From Elusimicrobiota bacterium (GTDB lineage Bacteria; Elusimicrobiota; Elusimicrobia; UBA1565), in assembly GCA_041660925.1 (NCBI GenBank), contig JBAZVI010000005.1, positions 186,001 to 250,000 of the forward strand: DNA of 64,000 nt. The letters run 5' to 3'. Made by a program: the position numbers and the translations under genes. How positions within the stretch are numbered: position 1 is the first letter of the stretch; each line of letters begins with the position of its first letter. This document shows positions 9,001 through 16,727 of the stretch, one piece after another. Below the pieces are notes generated by a model, which worked only from the letters and a program-made list of their open reading frames with translations, did no database searches and was not told where the DNA came from.

Positions 9001-9477
9001 AGGGGCGGCGCTCGCCTCTGCCTGGCCGACTATGTCGCCCCCGCCGGGAGCGGCCGCACGGACTACGTCGCGCTCTTCGTCGTCAGCTGCGGCGAGGGCG
9101 TGCGCGAGCTCTCGACGCGCTGGCGCGACGGCGGCGACTACCTGCGCTCCCATGCCCTTCAGGCCCTGGCCCTCGAGAGCGCCGAGGGCTTCGCGGAGCT
9201 GCTCCACGAGCGCGTCCGCTCGATGTGGGGCATCCCCGACCCCGCCGGCCAGGCGGTCGCTGAGAAGTTCAAGGCGCGCTACCGCGGAGCGCGCTTCAGC
9301 CCCGGCTATCCCGCCTGCCCTTCCCTCGAGGACCAGACCAAGCTCTTCCGCGTGCTCGAGCCGGAGAAGAACATCGGGGTGCGCCTCAGCGAGGGCTTCA
9401 TGATGGATCCCGAGGCCAGCGTCTCGGCCCTCGTCTTCCATCACCCTCAGGCGCGCTATTTCTCCGTGGACGCATGA
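6001..9477 (+). CDS. metH: Cobalamin-dependent methionine synthase
   Basis: A 1158-residue five-module enzyme that transfers a methyl group from methyltetrahydrofolate to homocysteine through cobalamin. Domains in order: homocysteine-binding barrel with zinc cysteines in GLNCATG (about 231) and GGCCGTT (about 291); pterin-binding barrel starting VGERTNVIGSR (about 341); helical cap; B12-binding domain with the axial D729xH731xxG motif; and the SAM-dependent reactivation domain with GYPACP near 1102. All catalytic elements are present. It is a little shorter than the E. coli enzyme (1227). Start and stop both overlap neighbouring genes by ATGA, placing it in the middle of an operon with two exported proteins. 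Confidence 0.97.
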   Translation: MNPDRSNALRTALAERILVLDGAMGTALQSASLSAADFGGARYEGCNEHLVLTRPDAIARVHADYLEAGADIIETDSFGSVRHVLAEYGLEGKTVELNRAAARIAAEAASRFSTPARPRFVAGSMGPGTKSILVTGGITFDEVRRYHAEQALALVEGGCDLLLLETQQDTLNVKASLLGIEDAFAAAGRRLPTMLSVSIEPMGTMLGGQTVEALSSAVEHFDLLAVGLNCATGPELMTEHLRTFAAVSRFAVVCYPNAGLPDEHGCYNETPESFAAKVRRFADAGWLNVVGGCCGTTAAHIRAAARAVEGLPPRRPDPARRSTLSGLEALSVEDDRRPVLVGERTNVIGSRIFKDLIAREAFEEAAEVARRQVRGGAGVIDVCLANPDRDEKADMERFLGFLVRKTKAPWMIDSTDPSVVEAALRMCPGKAIINSVNLEDGEERLGPVARLARRYGAALVVGTIDEDKKAGMALTRARKLAVARREHALLTGTYGIPEEDLYFDPLVFPCASGDRNYAGSAAETVEGLRLIKEAFPRSKTVLGVSNVSFGLPPAGREVLNAVFLHRCVEAGLDLAIVNAEKLARWASLPEEERRLAERVLFGGEGPGDPVAEFAARYRDAKSRVKAAPAAGLPAEERVARCVVEGSKEGLGEALDELSGRLKPLEIVNGPLLKGMDEVGRLFGENRLIVAEVLQSAEVMKAAVAHLEPRMEKGVSSPRGRLLLATVKGDVHDIGKNLVQIIFQNNGFEVVDLGIKVEPGAIVEKARALKPDMIGLSGLLVKSTQQMAATASDLKDAGVDVPLLVGGAALTARFTATRIAAAYGGPVLYARDAMTGLQQANALQDPARRAGLVAENREKQAAFGAGDASRPSTAAPSVGIPSSPAPKHDHIIPTPPDLKTHVVRGIELDEVFRYVNPVMLYGKHLGLKGNLEELLARGDAKAVELHDRVRALMGEAAEKGLLKPRGVLRFLCAESEGDVIRLYDSPREGRRLLETLSFPRQRGGARLCLADYVAPAGSGRTDYVALFVVSCGEGVRELSTRWRDGGDYLRSHALQALALESAEGFAELLHERVRSMWGIPDPAGQAVAEKFKARYRGARFSPGYPACPSLEDQTKLFRVLEPEKNIGVRLSEGFMMDPEASVSALVFHHPQARYFSVDA

Positions 9478-11180
9478 GGACTCTCCTCCTGCTGCTCATC
9501 TGCGGCCTCGGGGCGGCCCGGTCCGTCGACGCCGCGCCCCGCCGGGCCCGGCCGGGCCCGGCGCAAAAGGCCGCGAAGGCGACCGCCTCACCGGAGACGC
9601 TGCTCCCTCCCGCGCAGCGGGCCGAGGCGATGCTGCGCACGATGGAGGGCCTCGTCGCGCGCCAGGGAGAGGCCGATCCCCTCGAGCAGATCGCGCTCGA
9701 GCGGCGCCTGCGGGGCTTCGGCCCCGAGTTCCGCGCGCTCGGGCTGCCGGCGGTCGTCCCGCTCGCGTCCTGCCTCGGCGAGCGCACGCGCGCGCACAAG
9801 CTCAGGGCCTACGCCGCCGCCTTCCTCGGTCTGATCGGAGACCCCTCCGCGCTGGCGCCCCTGCGCGACGTCGCCGCGGACCCGAAGGAGGAGGCCGGCC
9901 TGCGCGCGGCCGCGCTGCAGGCGGCGGGCTCGCTGCGGCTCGACGTGACTGCGCGCCGCACCCTGGCGGAAAAGCACGCCTACGACCCGGCTTCCCCGGA
10001 GCCCCTCCTGCGCGAGGCGCTCGCCGTCCTCGCCGAGACCGGCTCCGACGAGGCGGACCTCCTGCTGCGCCTGGCGAAGAAGCACGGCCCGGGCCCGGAA
10101 GGCCTGCGCGAGACCGCGGCGCGCAGCGCGATCGCGGCGCTCGTCTCCTCGCGCCGCCCATCGGAAGGAGCGCTCCTCGAGCTCGCGCGCTACTACCGCC
10201 GCAGCAGCCCCCTCAGGGGCGAGGCCGCCGCGGCGCTGCGCGCGCGCAAGCCCCGCATCGGGGATCTTCCCGCCGACGGCTTCGACGCGGTCTGCGCGCT
10301 CCTCCTGCGCGAGCGCGGCCGCCCGGCCCTCGAAGCCGCGCGCCTGCTCGGAGGGACGGGCGACGTGCGGGCGGTGCGTCCGCTCCTCGAGGCCCTCAAA
10401 TCCCCCGACCCCTCTCTCATCGCCGAGGCCGCCGAGGCGCTCGTGCGCATCGGCGACGCCGACTCCGCGGAGCCGCTGCTGCGGCTCAGTGAGAGCGTCA
10501 TCTCCGACAAGCGCTTCGCGCCCAGGGAGAAGGGTGGGGACCCGCGCCCCTACGCGGTGCGCATCCAGAAAGCGGCGGATTTCTTCGCGACGGCGCTGCG
10601 CTCTTCGCGCGAGCCGCCGGCCGCCCCGGAGGCGAAGGCGCCCGCGAAGGAGAAGGCCGCGCCCGCACCCTTCCGTTACGGCGGCTGGCCCACGACGGGG
10701 AAGCCTTCGCCGCTCTGGAACGGACGGCGCCTCTCGCTCGAACTGCGCGAGACCCCGGACCCCACCTCGCCGGCGCGGCTCGAACGGCCCCCAGAAGGAA
10801 CCCCCCTGCCGGTCGTCGATTCCGCCGTGGTGATGCTGGAGCCGGGGCTCCTCCGCGCGCGCAGGGATCTGCGCGCCGGGTTCCGGGACCTCGGGCCCGA
10901 CCGCGTCCTGAAGCCCTCCGACTACGAATCACCGGTCCTGCGCGTGAACCTGGACCTGCGCGAGGGGCAGACCCTCGAGATCCTCGCCTACCGCCCCGAC
11001 GGCGCCTGCTTCCTGCGCTCCGCCGGCCGCCTCCTGCTGGGAGAGTGCCTGACCGAGTCCGCCGAACGCGACTTCACGCTCGTCGCCGAGCCGCGCACGC
11101 GCTGGTGGCTGCGCACGCGCCTGGGGGGCGCGGCGGGCTGGTACCCCAGCGATGATGAGGGCGTCGACTTCACCCGCTAG
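9474..11180 (+). CDS. Exported HEAT-repeat protein
   Basis: A 568-residue protein with a signal peptide (MRTLLLLLICGLGAARSVDA). Residues about 95-330 are a chain of HEAT-like helical pairs, for example AAFLGLIGDPSALAPLRDVA and AARLLGGTGDVRAVRPLLEA. An Ala/Pro/Lys-rich linker (about 375-400) follows, then a beta-rich C-terminal half that may hold an SH3-like fold (a GGAAGWYP turn near the end). It is probably a scaffold in the periplasm. The start overlaps the metH stop by ATGA. The TAG stop is the first base pairs of the hairpin that follows. Confidence 0.75.
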   Translation: MRTLLLLLICGLGAARSVDAAPRRARPGPAQKAAKATASPETLLPPAQRAEAMLRTMEGLVARQGEADPLEQIALERRLRGFGPEFRALGLPAVVPLASCLGERTRAHKLRAYAAAFLGLIGDPSALAPLRDVAADPKEEAGLRAAALQAAGSLRLDVTARRTLAEKHAYDPASPEPLLREALAVLAETGSDEADLLLRLAKKHGPGPEGLRETAARSAIAALVSSRRPSEGALLELARYYRRSSPLRGEAAAALRARKPRIGDLPADGFDAVCALLLRERGRPALEAARLLGGTGDVRAVRPLLEALKSPDPSLIAEAAEALVRIGDADSAEPLLRLSESVISDKRFAPREKGGDPRPYAVRIQKAADFFATALRSSREPPAAPEAKAPAKEKAAPAPFRYGGWPTTGKPSPLWNGRRLSLELRETPDPTSPARLERPPEGTPLPVVDSAVVMLEPGLLRARRDLRAGFRDLGPDRVLKPSDYESPVLRVNLDLREGQTLEILAYRPDGACFLRSAGRLLLGECLTESAERDFTLVAEPRTRWWLRTRLGGAAGWYPSDDEGVDFTR

Positions 11181-11218
11181 CAAGGATTTTCCGCTCAAAG
11201 CGGCGGAAAATCCTTGCT
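11179..11218 (+). terminator. Strong hairpin starting at a TAG stop codon
   Basis: A perfect 16-bp stem (AGCAAGGATTTTCCGC and its complement) closes an 8-base loop. The first two bases are the AG of the TAG stop codon. There is no T-run. It may end transcription from both sides or protect the 3' end. Confidence 0.55.
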
Positions 11219-11279
11219 CTTCAAGATCAGGAAGTTTCTGGGGCGATCCCGGACGCCTGGAACAGCTGGACTAGACCCT

Positions 11280-11308
11280 GTCGGGAATCCCCGTTGAGGA
11301 TTCCCGAC
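11280..11308 (-). terminator. Hairpin starting at the TAG stop of the DUF350 gene
   Basis: On the minus strand the TAG stop runs directly into GTCGGGAATCC, a 7-base loop and GGATTCCCGAC, a perfect 11-bp stem. There is no T-run. Same architecture as the hairpins at 11179 and 18939. Confidence 0.55.
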
Positions 11309-11853
11309 TACCGCATGATGCGGAGCATGCCGGCGCGGGGAGCCGGCAGCACGGCCTTCGAGACCGCCGCCAGCCCGTCGCCGACGAAGAGCGCGACGAT
11401 GAAGACGACGCTCGCCAGAAGGATGCCCACGGCGAGGTTCCCCTTCTCCAGCTCGGCGCCGGCCCGCATCTTCTCGGTCCGGGTCAGACGACCGAAGAGC
11501 CGAAGCGACAGGGACATCGTCATCACCGTGACGCCGAAGGAGAGCGCCAGGTCCCCGAGCGTGTAGAGCGCGAGCTTCAGGATCCCGAACTGACGGGCCT
11601 GGGCGCTCGAGAACCAGCTGCGCAGGAGGTCGGCGGCCGGCTCGAAGGCCTTGTGCATCATGGAAGCCGAGCCGAGGAGGAGCGCCGCCACGAGCAGGCC
11701 CACGGCGACGTTGCCGCGCAGCAGCTGGTCGTCTTCGTCGAAGTCCGTGTTCGTCCGGATGAGCGCCCGGAGCGTGAGATACACCACGACCACCGCGAGG
11801 AGCGAGGTGACGAGGAACTCGAGAAGGCTGGCGAGGACGCTGAGGAGCGGCAT
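11308..11853 (-). CDS. DUF350 family membrane protein
   Basis: A 181-residue inner-membrane protein with four to five hydrophobic segments. It is built as two copies of the DUF350 unit, each carrying the family's Gly-Asn signature (LLRGNVAVGLLVAALLLGSA at about 45 and LEKGNLAVGILLASVVF at about 137). DUF350 proteins have no firmly established role; some accompany stress or polyamine-type genes. It is divergent from coaD. A TATAAA box ends 6 bases before the ATG, implying a leaderless mRNA. Confidence 0.8.
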   Translation of the reverse strand: MPLLSVLASLLEFLVTSLLAVVVVYLTLRALIRTNTDFDEDDQLLRGNVAVGLLVAALLLGSASMMHKAFEPAADLLRSWFSSAQARQFGILKLALYTLGDLALSFGVTVMTMSLSLRLFGRLTRTEKMRAGAELEKGNLAVGILLASVVFIVALFVGDGLAAVSKAVLPAPRAGMLRIMR

Positions 11854-11859
11854 CGCCCA

Positions 11860-11865
11860 TTTATA
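11860..11865 (-). promoter_or_regulatory. -10 box of the DUF350 gene (leaderless type)
   Basis: TATAAA on the minus strand lies 6 bases before the ATG at 11853. Confidence 0.4.
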
Positions 11866-11877
11866 GCAGATTTTTGG

Positions 11878-11883
11878 TAGATT
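11878..11883 (+). promoter_or_regulatory. -10 box of the coaD operon
   Basis: TAGATT lies 17 bases before the coaD ATG, with GGAGG at 11891-11895 as ribosome site. Confidence 0.4.
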
Positions 11884-11900
11884 CCCGAACGGAGGCGTCC

Positions 11901-12401
11901 ATGAAGAAGATCGCCGTCTATCCGGGAAGCTTCGACCCCGTCACCCGGGGGCACCTCGACATCGTCCATCGCGCCAGCCGGCTCTTCGACCGCGTCATCG
12001 TCGCGGTCCTCTCGAACCCGGCCAAGAAGTGCACCTTCAGCGTCGCCGAACGCCTGGGGATGCTCGAGGAGTGCGTCCGCGGCATGCCGGGCGTCGAGGT
12101 CGACGCCATGCCGGGGCTGCTCGTGGACTACCTGCGCAAGCGCGATTCGCACATCATCATCCGCGGCCTGCGCGCGGTCAGCGACCTCGACTATGAGTTC
12201 CAGATGGCGGCGGTCAACCGCCAGCTCCACCCGAAGGTCGAGACGGTCTTCCTCATGCCCGACGACCGCTACACCTACCTCTCGTCGACCATCGTCAAGA
12301 GCGTCGCCTCCTTCGGCGCCAGCCTCGACCATTACCTGCCCGCGCCCGCGGCGCGCATGCTGCGCCGCAAATACCGCATCCGCCGCAAGAGCGCCCGATG
12401 A
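11901..12401 (+). CDS. coaD: Phosphopantetheine adenylyltransferase
   Basis: A 166-residue cytosolic enzyme of coenzyme A synthesis that converts 4'-phosphopantetheine and ATP to dephospho-CoA. The N-terminal nucleotidyltransferase motif is YPGSFDPVTRGHLDI, with the HxGH-type TRGHLD box. The family RGLRAVSDLDYEFQMA segment and the ISSTxxK-like LSSTIVKSVASFG motif are intact. The length is normal. The ATG at 11901 follows GGAGG and begins exactly at the first beta strand. Its stop overlaps the next gene by ATGA, starting a four-gene operon whose other members are membrane or exported proteins. Confidence 0.96.
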   Translation: MKKIAVYPGSFDPVTRGHLDIVHRASRLFDRVIVAVLSNPAKKCTFSVAERLGMLEECVRGMPGVEVDAMPGLLVDYLRKRDSHIIIRGLRAVSDLDYEFQMAAVNRQLHPKVETVFLMPDDRYTYLSSTIVKSVASFGASLDHYLPAPAARMLRRKYRIRRKSAR

Positions 12402-12862
12402 ACGCCAACCGACGACGCCGTCTCCTCGTGGAGCCGCGCTTCCAGATCCAGATGATGCTGCGCATGGCCGGCTGGGCCGTCCTGGCCACCCTGGTCACCG
12501 CCGCCTGCATCGAGGTCTTCCTGCTCGTGGCCGACCAGCGCTGGCCGGGGGACTTCTTCTTCGTTCGCCCGGAGGCGGGCTCGCACCCCATGCTCCTCAA
12601 GCGCGCGGAGATCATCCTCCCCGCGGTGGCCGTCTCGCTCGTCATCAACCTCATCCTCGGCCTGGCGGCGACGCTCTTCTACTCCCTGCGCCTCGCCGGC
12701 CCCCTGCACCGCATCGCGCAGGACATGCTGAAGATCGCGCGCAACGAGCCGGTGAAGACCGATTTCCACCTGCGCGGCTCCGATGAGCTCCAGGACGTCG
12801 CGCGCTCCTTCGACGCGATGCTGAAGACCCTTCAGGAAAAGGGCGTCATCCGCAGCCAATGA
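12398..12862 (+). CDS. Membrane protein with a HAMP domain and no output domain
   Basis: A 154-residue protein with a basic N-terminus, a first membrane helix at about 22-44, a short periplasmic loop of about 25 residues, and a second helix at about 70-95. A HAMP linker follows: RLAGPLHRIAQDMLKIARNEP, then DELQDVARSFDAML. It stops directly after HAMP, with no kinase, cyclase or methyl-accepting module. It may pass a signal by docking with another protein. Start and stop both overlap neighbours by ATGA within the coaD operon. Confidence 0.75.
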   Translation: MNANRRRRLLVEPRFQIQMMLRMAGWAVLATLVTAACIEVFLLVADQRWPGDFFFVRPEAGSHPMLLKRAEIILPAVAVSLVINLILGLAATLFYSLRLAGPLHRIAQDMLKIARNEPVKTDFHLRGSDELQDVARSFDAMLKTLQEKGVIRSQ

Positions 12863-13464
12863 CCCCGCGGCCCGCGGCGCTCTCCCTCGCGCTCCTCCTG
12901 GGCGCCCTGCCTCTCCGGGCGGGGACGAACCCTTCCTCGGGCGGCCGCCTCCCCCGTCCGGCCGGCGACGCGCAGGCCGAAAGGGTCGTCTCGGCCATCG
13001 AGGCGCGCTGGCCCGAGGTCGAGCGAACGGTCGCGACGAACATCATGGTCCCCTCGAAATCCATGTCGCTCGGCCTCTCCACGAAGCTCTACCAGTGCTG
13101 GCAGCTCCGCCTCAACGGCGCGCACGGGCTCCAGGTGCAGGGAGTCCTCGAGCGTCTGAAGTCGCTGCAGGAGGCCCTCCGGGGCGACCGCGACCGCGTG
13201 CTCCAGGACCTCGGAGCCTACGCGGCGAAGCCCGACCCCGCCCGCCTGCGCCGCATCGAGGCGCGCGGCAAGACCCTCTCCGACGAACTCTCCGCCTACC
13301 GGACCCTGCTCGAGTCCGGAACCCGCAACGGCCTCGTGAAAGCCGTCGAACCCGGCCCGCTCTCCGAACGCGCCGTCGTCAGCGGCATCCTGCGCGACGA
13401 CGACTACACGATGAACTACGACGACTCCAAGCCCGAGTGCCCGAGCGCGGAGCCGTCCAGGTGA
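12859..13464 (+). CDS. Exported protein, unknown
   Basis: A 201-residue protein with a signal peptide (MTPRPAALSLALLLGALPLRA). The mature part is mostly helical: LQVQGVLERLKSLQEALRGD and then RRIEARGKTLSDELSAYRTLL, which could form a coiled-coil hairpin. Two cysteines (in LYQCWQL and near the C-terminus) could form a disulfide. No family was recognised. It is coupled by ATGA to the HAMP protein and by GTGA to the next gene. Confidence 0.65.
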   Translation: MTPRPAALSLALLLGALPLRAGTNPSSGGRLPRPAGDAQAERVVSAIEARWPEVERTVATNIMVPSKSMSLGLSTKLYQCWQLRLNGAHGLQVQGVLERLKSLQEALRGDRDRVLQDLGAYAAKPDPARLRRIEARGKTLSDELSAYRTLLESGTRNGLVKAVEPGPLSERAVVSGILRDDDYTMNYDDSKPECPSAEPSR

Positions 13465-14555
13465 ACACCCCCGCGCGGCGGCGCGCCGTGGCCGCCGCGG
13501 TCCTCGCCGGACTCGGCGCACTCGTCCTCGCGGCGGGCTTCCTCTTCCGCGGCCGCGGCGCCGCGGTCGACGACTTCCGCGCCGGCGTCGACCCCGCCGC
13601 GGGCGTCCATTGGCGCAGCGACGTCCAGGCCGCAGGGACCCCGCTCGTCGTCCCGACCGAGCCCGCGACGCCCGCCGAACCCTCGGCGATGCCCGGGGAC
13701 TCCGCGGGAGTCCAGGCGCCGCCCATCGCGCCGCCTACCGAGACGGTCGCGAGCAACGAGGAGATCCACAACTTCCTGGAGCAGGAACGGACGCGCATGG
13801 GCATCGCGAAGATCGGGGTCCAGCCGGAGGAGGAGACGGAGGACGCCCGCGAAGGGACCGTCGAGGCCGTCGGGAAGGACCACCCCATGACCAAGAAAGA
13901 GGCCATGGCCTACATGCGCGAGATGACGGCCGCGCTCGTGAGCCTCAATCAGCGACGACAGAATCAGCGCGCCCCGGCGGTCCCGATGCAGGGGACGGAG
14001 AGCCCGCGCCTCATCTCCGACCCCGATCCGTCCGGACCCCTCGTCGAAGCCGCTCCCCCGGCGTCGGGAAAGACCGCCGACAGCGTCGACTTCGTGCGCG
14101 GCAAGAACCTCTCCGGCGGCAAGCCCGCCGCCGAGCGCTTCGACATGCCGATGGACATCCAGCCCACCGCGGTCCAGGCGCGGCCGGTGCGGCCGCCGCT
14201 TCCACAGGTCCGGGAACCCCGGATCGACTTCAGCTGGAAGCAGGCGTGGACGGGCGCCGCGCCCGGACTGCCGCCCGGCGGCGCCCAGGCCCTGGAGAAG
14301 GACAAATGGGCCAAGCTCTGGAGCTCCGCCGGCCGGACCGACGCCGCCCCCGCGCTCGATTTCTCCCGCCAGATGGCCGTCGGCGTCTTCGGCAGCCCCT
14401 CGAAGGGCGTAGAGATCGTCTCCATCAAGCCCCAGGGCCCCAACCTCTGGGTCAGCTGGCGGGAGCTCCCGGACGGAGCTCCCGGTCTGACGCCCTACCA
14501 GATCGTCGTCGTCCCCTCCTCCCGCCTCCAGGTCACATTCGAGAAAATAAAGTAG
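13461..14555 (+). CDS. Membrane-anchored protein with a PrcB-like C-terminal domain
   Basis: A 364-residue protein. The GTG start overlaps the previous stop by GTGA. There is a single hydrophobic anchor at about residues 9-30, then a long Pro/Ala-rich, poorly ordered region to about residue 250. The last 95 residues (KDKWAKLWSSAG, DFSRQMAVGVFGS, YQIVVVPSS) match the pattern of the PrcB C-terminal domain, first described in a Treponema protease complex. The PrcB assignment comes from pattern recall and should be treated as probable. A role near the coaD operon's exported proteins is plausible. Confidence 0.65.
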   Translation: MNTPARRRAVAAAVLAGLGALVLAAGFLFRGRGAAVDDFRAGVDPAAGVHWRSDVQAAGTPLVVPTEPATPAEPSAMPGDSAGVQAPPIAPPTETVASNEEIHNFLEQERTRMGIAKIGVQPEEETEDAREGTVEAVGKDHPMTKKEAMAYMREMTAALVSLNQRRQNQRAPAVPMQGTESPRLISDPDPSGPLVEAAPPASGKTADSVDFVRGKNLSGGKPAAERFDMPMDIQPTAVQARPVRPPLPQVREPRIDFSWKQAWTGAAPGLPPGGAQALEKDKWAKLWSSAGRTDAAPALDFSRQMAVGVFGSPSKGVEIVSIKPQGPNLWVSWRELPDGAPGLTPYQIVVVPSSRLQVTFEKIK

Positions 14556-14757
14556 GCCCTCAGCGGACCGAAAGACTTGTCCGCATGGGTCCTTCGGTCC
14601 ATGTGCCCCCTCCGTACCGCACACCCCTCCTCGACGAGAAAAGCAACATCCTAGGCCTGGGGACCCAGATTACGATGGGGCCTACGCCTCTCGCGTGGGC
14701 CCACGGCAGGGACTAAAGTCCTAGGGTAGGGCCCCAGCCCGGGGTCCCGGAGGCAGC
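14556..14757 (+). other. Intergenic region with several short dyads
   Basis: No gene is evident. Bases 14562-14603 contain GGACCGAA and TTCGGTCC arms, and an inner ATGGGTCC-TTC-GGTCCAT type hairpin. Bases 14650-14750 are rich in GGGCC/GGCCC blocks that can pair in several ways. Likely the terminator region of the coaD operon; no clean promoter for the next gene was seen. Confidence 0.35.
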
Positions 14758-15363
14758 ATGAGAAGTCTCATCGTCCTCGTTCCATTCCTCATCAGCGTCA
14801 CCGCCGCCGCGCAGGTCCCGGTCTCCTTCGAGACCTCCCTCGGTCTGCTCCGCCAGAACGTGCTCGCCGTGCGTGCCCAGCAGGTCGAGACGAAGAACGC
14901 CTCTCTCGTCGCCGACATCAACCGACTGCGGGGTACGGCCCAGTGGCTGCGCGCCGACCTCTCCCGCATGCGCGGCGAACTGCTGAGCCTGAGCAGCCGC
15001 GTCCGCGGCGCTCAGACGGCGGACAGCATCCTGCGCTACGACGTCCAGCGCTTCAACTACTTCCTGCAGGAAACCGCCCGCAAGGCGCAGGACCTGGCCT
15101 ACGGCGTCCGCCGCGTCGACAACGCCGTCACCGACAAGGACCCCGCGCTCGTCGGCCCGGCGCAGGCGCTCGCCTCCGAGACCCGATGGCTGGGCAGCGA
15201 CCTGGTCTGGATCACCAACGACCTGCGGAGCATGGGCTGGGACCTTCGCCGCATCCAGATGCACATGGAGGCCTTCGACGTCGAGCGGGAGTCCCGCGAA
15301 CTCGATAACCAGGTCACCCAGGCGGACTCCGAAGCCCAGCGCCTGTTGAGCAAGGTCCGCTGA
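14758..15363 (+). CDS. Exported helical protein, unknown
   Basis: A 201-residue protein with a signal peptide (MRSLIVLVPFLISVTAAAQ). Almost all of the mature part is predicted alpha-helical with heptad-like spacing (VADINRLRGTAQWLRADLSR; LSLSSRVRGAQTADSILRYD), so an elongated coiled coil is likely. No cysteines and no catalytic motif were seen. Only 3 bases separate it from the carboxypeptidase gene, so the two are co-transcribed. Confidence 0.65.
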   Translation: MRSLIVLVPFLISVTAAAQVPVSFETSLGLLRQNVLAVRAQQVETKNASLVADINRLRGTAQWLRADLSRMRGELLSLSSRVRGAQTADSILRYDVQRFNYFLQETARKAQDLAYGVRRVDNAVTDKDPALVGPAQALASETRWLGSDLVWITNDLRSMGWDLRRIQMHMEAFDVERESRELDNQVTQADSEAQRLLSKVR

Positions 15364-15366
15364 GCT

Positions 15367-16725
15367 ATGCGCCCCTCGAGCTCGACCCTCCTGGCCGTCG
15401 GCCTCCTCCTCGCGCCCGCACTCGCGCTCGCGCAGGACTCCTCGTGGATGGACGGCGCGGCCTCCGCTCCCGCCGCGGTCTCCGAGACCGCGGCCAAGGC
15501 CAAGGGAACGAAGGTCCATAAACCCGACGCCCTGCTCAGCGAGGACCGGGTCTGGGTCGAGCTCGAGGCGCCCGACAAGGGCGCCCGCAGCCGCATCGCG
15601 AACAGCGGCTTCGCCATCGAAGCCGTCAACGGGACGAAAGTCTCCGGGATCGCCGGCCCGGCCGCCCTCCAGCGCCTCGAGGGACTCGGCCTGCGCATCC
15701 TCAAGAAGACCCCGCTGCGCACCATCTCCCCGGAGGACTTCCCGCCGGCGGACTCCGCCTACCACAACTTCACCCGCCTCGACGCCGAGCTCAAGGGCAT
15801 CGCCTCTCTGGCCCCCGAGCTGACGAGCCTCTTCTCCATCGGGAGCAGCGTCCAGGGCCGCCCGATCACGGCGCTGCGCCTGAACTCCTCGGAGCGCGGG
15901 ACGCAGGCGAGCCGCAAGCCGGGCGCCGTGTTCCTGGGAACGCACCACGCCCGCGAGCACATCTCCACCGAGGTCGTACTCGGCGTCGCCCGCTGGATCG
16001 TCGAGAACCGCAAGCGCGCCGACGTGGCGAAACTCCTCCAGGAGCGCGACGTCTACTTCATCCCGCTCGTGAACCCGGACGGCTCGGAATACGACATCGC
16101 CACCGGCCGCTACCGCTGGCAGCGCAAGAACATGGCGAAGAACTCCGACGGCTCCGTCGGAGTGGACCTCAACCGCAACTACGACTGGCTCTTCGGCGGC
16201 GTCGGAACCTCGGACTACCCCGGCGACGACACCTATCACGGACCGCGAGCCTTCTCGGAGCCCGAGAGCCGGGCGGTCAAGCAGTTCTGCGAGGCGCGGC
16301 CAAACCTCAAGACGCTGATCAGCTACCACAGCTACAGCGCGCTCGTGCTCTACCCCTGGGGCGGGGTCGAGGAGCCCATCTCCGACCCGCGGGCGCTGAA
16401 GGCCTACAAGAACATGGCCGAGAAGATGGCCTCCTGGACCGGCTACACCGCCGAGCAGTCCTCGGACCTCTACCCGGCGACCGGGGACATGACCGACTGG
16501 AGCTGGGGAGCCCTGAAGATCTTCTCCTTCACCATCGAGCTCGGCCCCGCGAGCGGCGGAGCCGGCGGCTTCTATCCGGGGCCTTCCGTCATCAAGCCCG
16601 AGATCCAGAGGAACGTCCAGCCCGTCCTCTACCTCATCGACCTGGCCGACGACCCCTATCGGGCGGCCGACATGACGCTCTCCGCCGCCGCGCCGGCCGC
16701 GCCGGCCGCCGCGCTCGCGCGCTGA
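15367..16725 (+). CDS. Secreted zinc carboxypeptidase, M14 family
   Basis: A 452-residue exported metallopeptidase that removes C-terminal residues from peptides. A signal peptide (residues 1-22) is followed by a propeptide-like region to about 130, then the M14 catalytic domain. Zinc ligands are H194xxE197 in GTHHAREH and H321 in SYHSYS. The catalytic Glu is E391 in FTIELGP. The substrate-binding VDLNRNYDW segment is present. The Ala/Pro-rich last 20 residues look like a spacer. The ATG follows the previous stop by 3 bases. Confidence 0.93.
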   Translation: MRPSSSTLLAVGLLLAPALALAQDSSWMDGAASAPAAVSETAAKAKGTKVHKPDALLSEDRVWVELEAPDKGARSRIANSGFAIEAVNGTKVSGIAGPAALQRLEGLGLRILKKTPLRTISPEDFPPADSAYHNFTRLDAELKGIASLAPELTSLFSIGSSVQGRPITALRLNSSERGTQASRKPGAVFLGTHHAREHISTEVVLGVARWIVENRKRADVAKLLQERDVYFIPLVNPDGSEYDIATGRYRWQRKNMAKNSDGSVGVDLNRNYDWLFGGVGTSDYPGDDTYHGPRAFSEPESRAVKQFCEARPNLKTLISYHSYSALVLYPWGGVEEPISDPRALKAYKNMAEKMASWTGYTAEQSSDLYPATGDMTDWSWGALKIFSFTIELGPASGGAGGFYPGPSVIKPEIQRNVQPVLYLIDLADDPYRAADMTLSAAAPAAPAAALAR

Positions 16726-16727
16726 GG

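Noticed and set aside
14556..14757. Possible shared repeat between 14660-14730, 20265-20320 and 58480-58540
   Set aside because: They share only short GGGCCC-type words common in GC-rich intergenic DNA; similarity was not convincing by eye.
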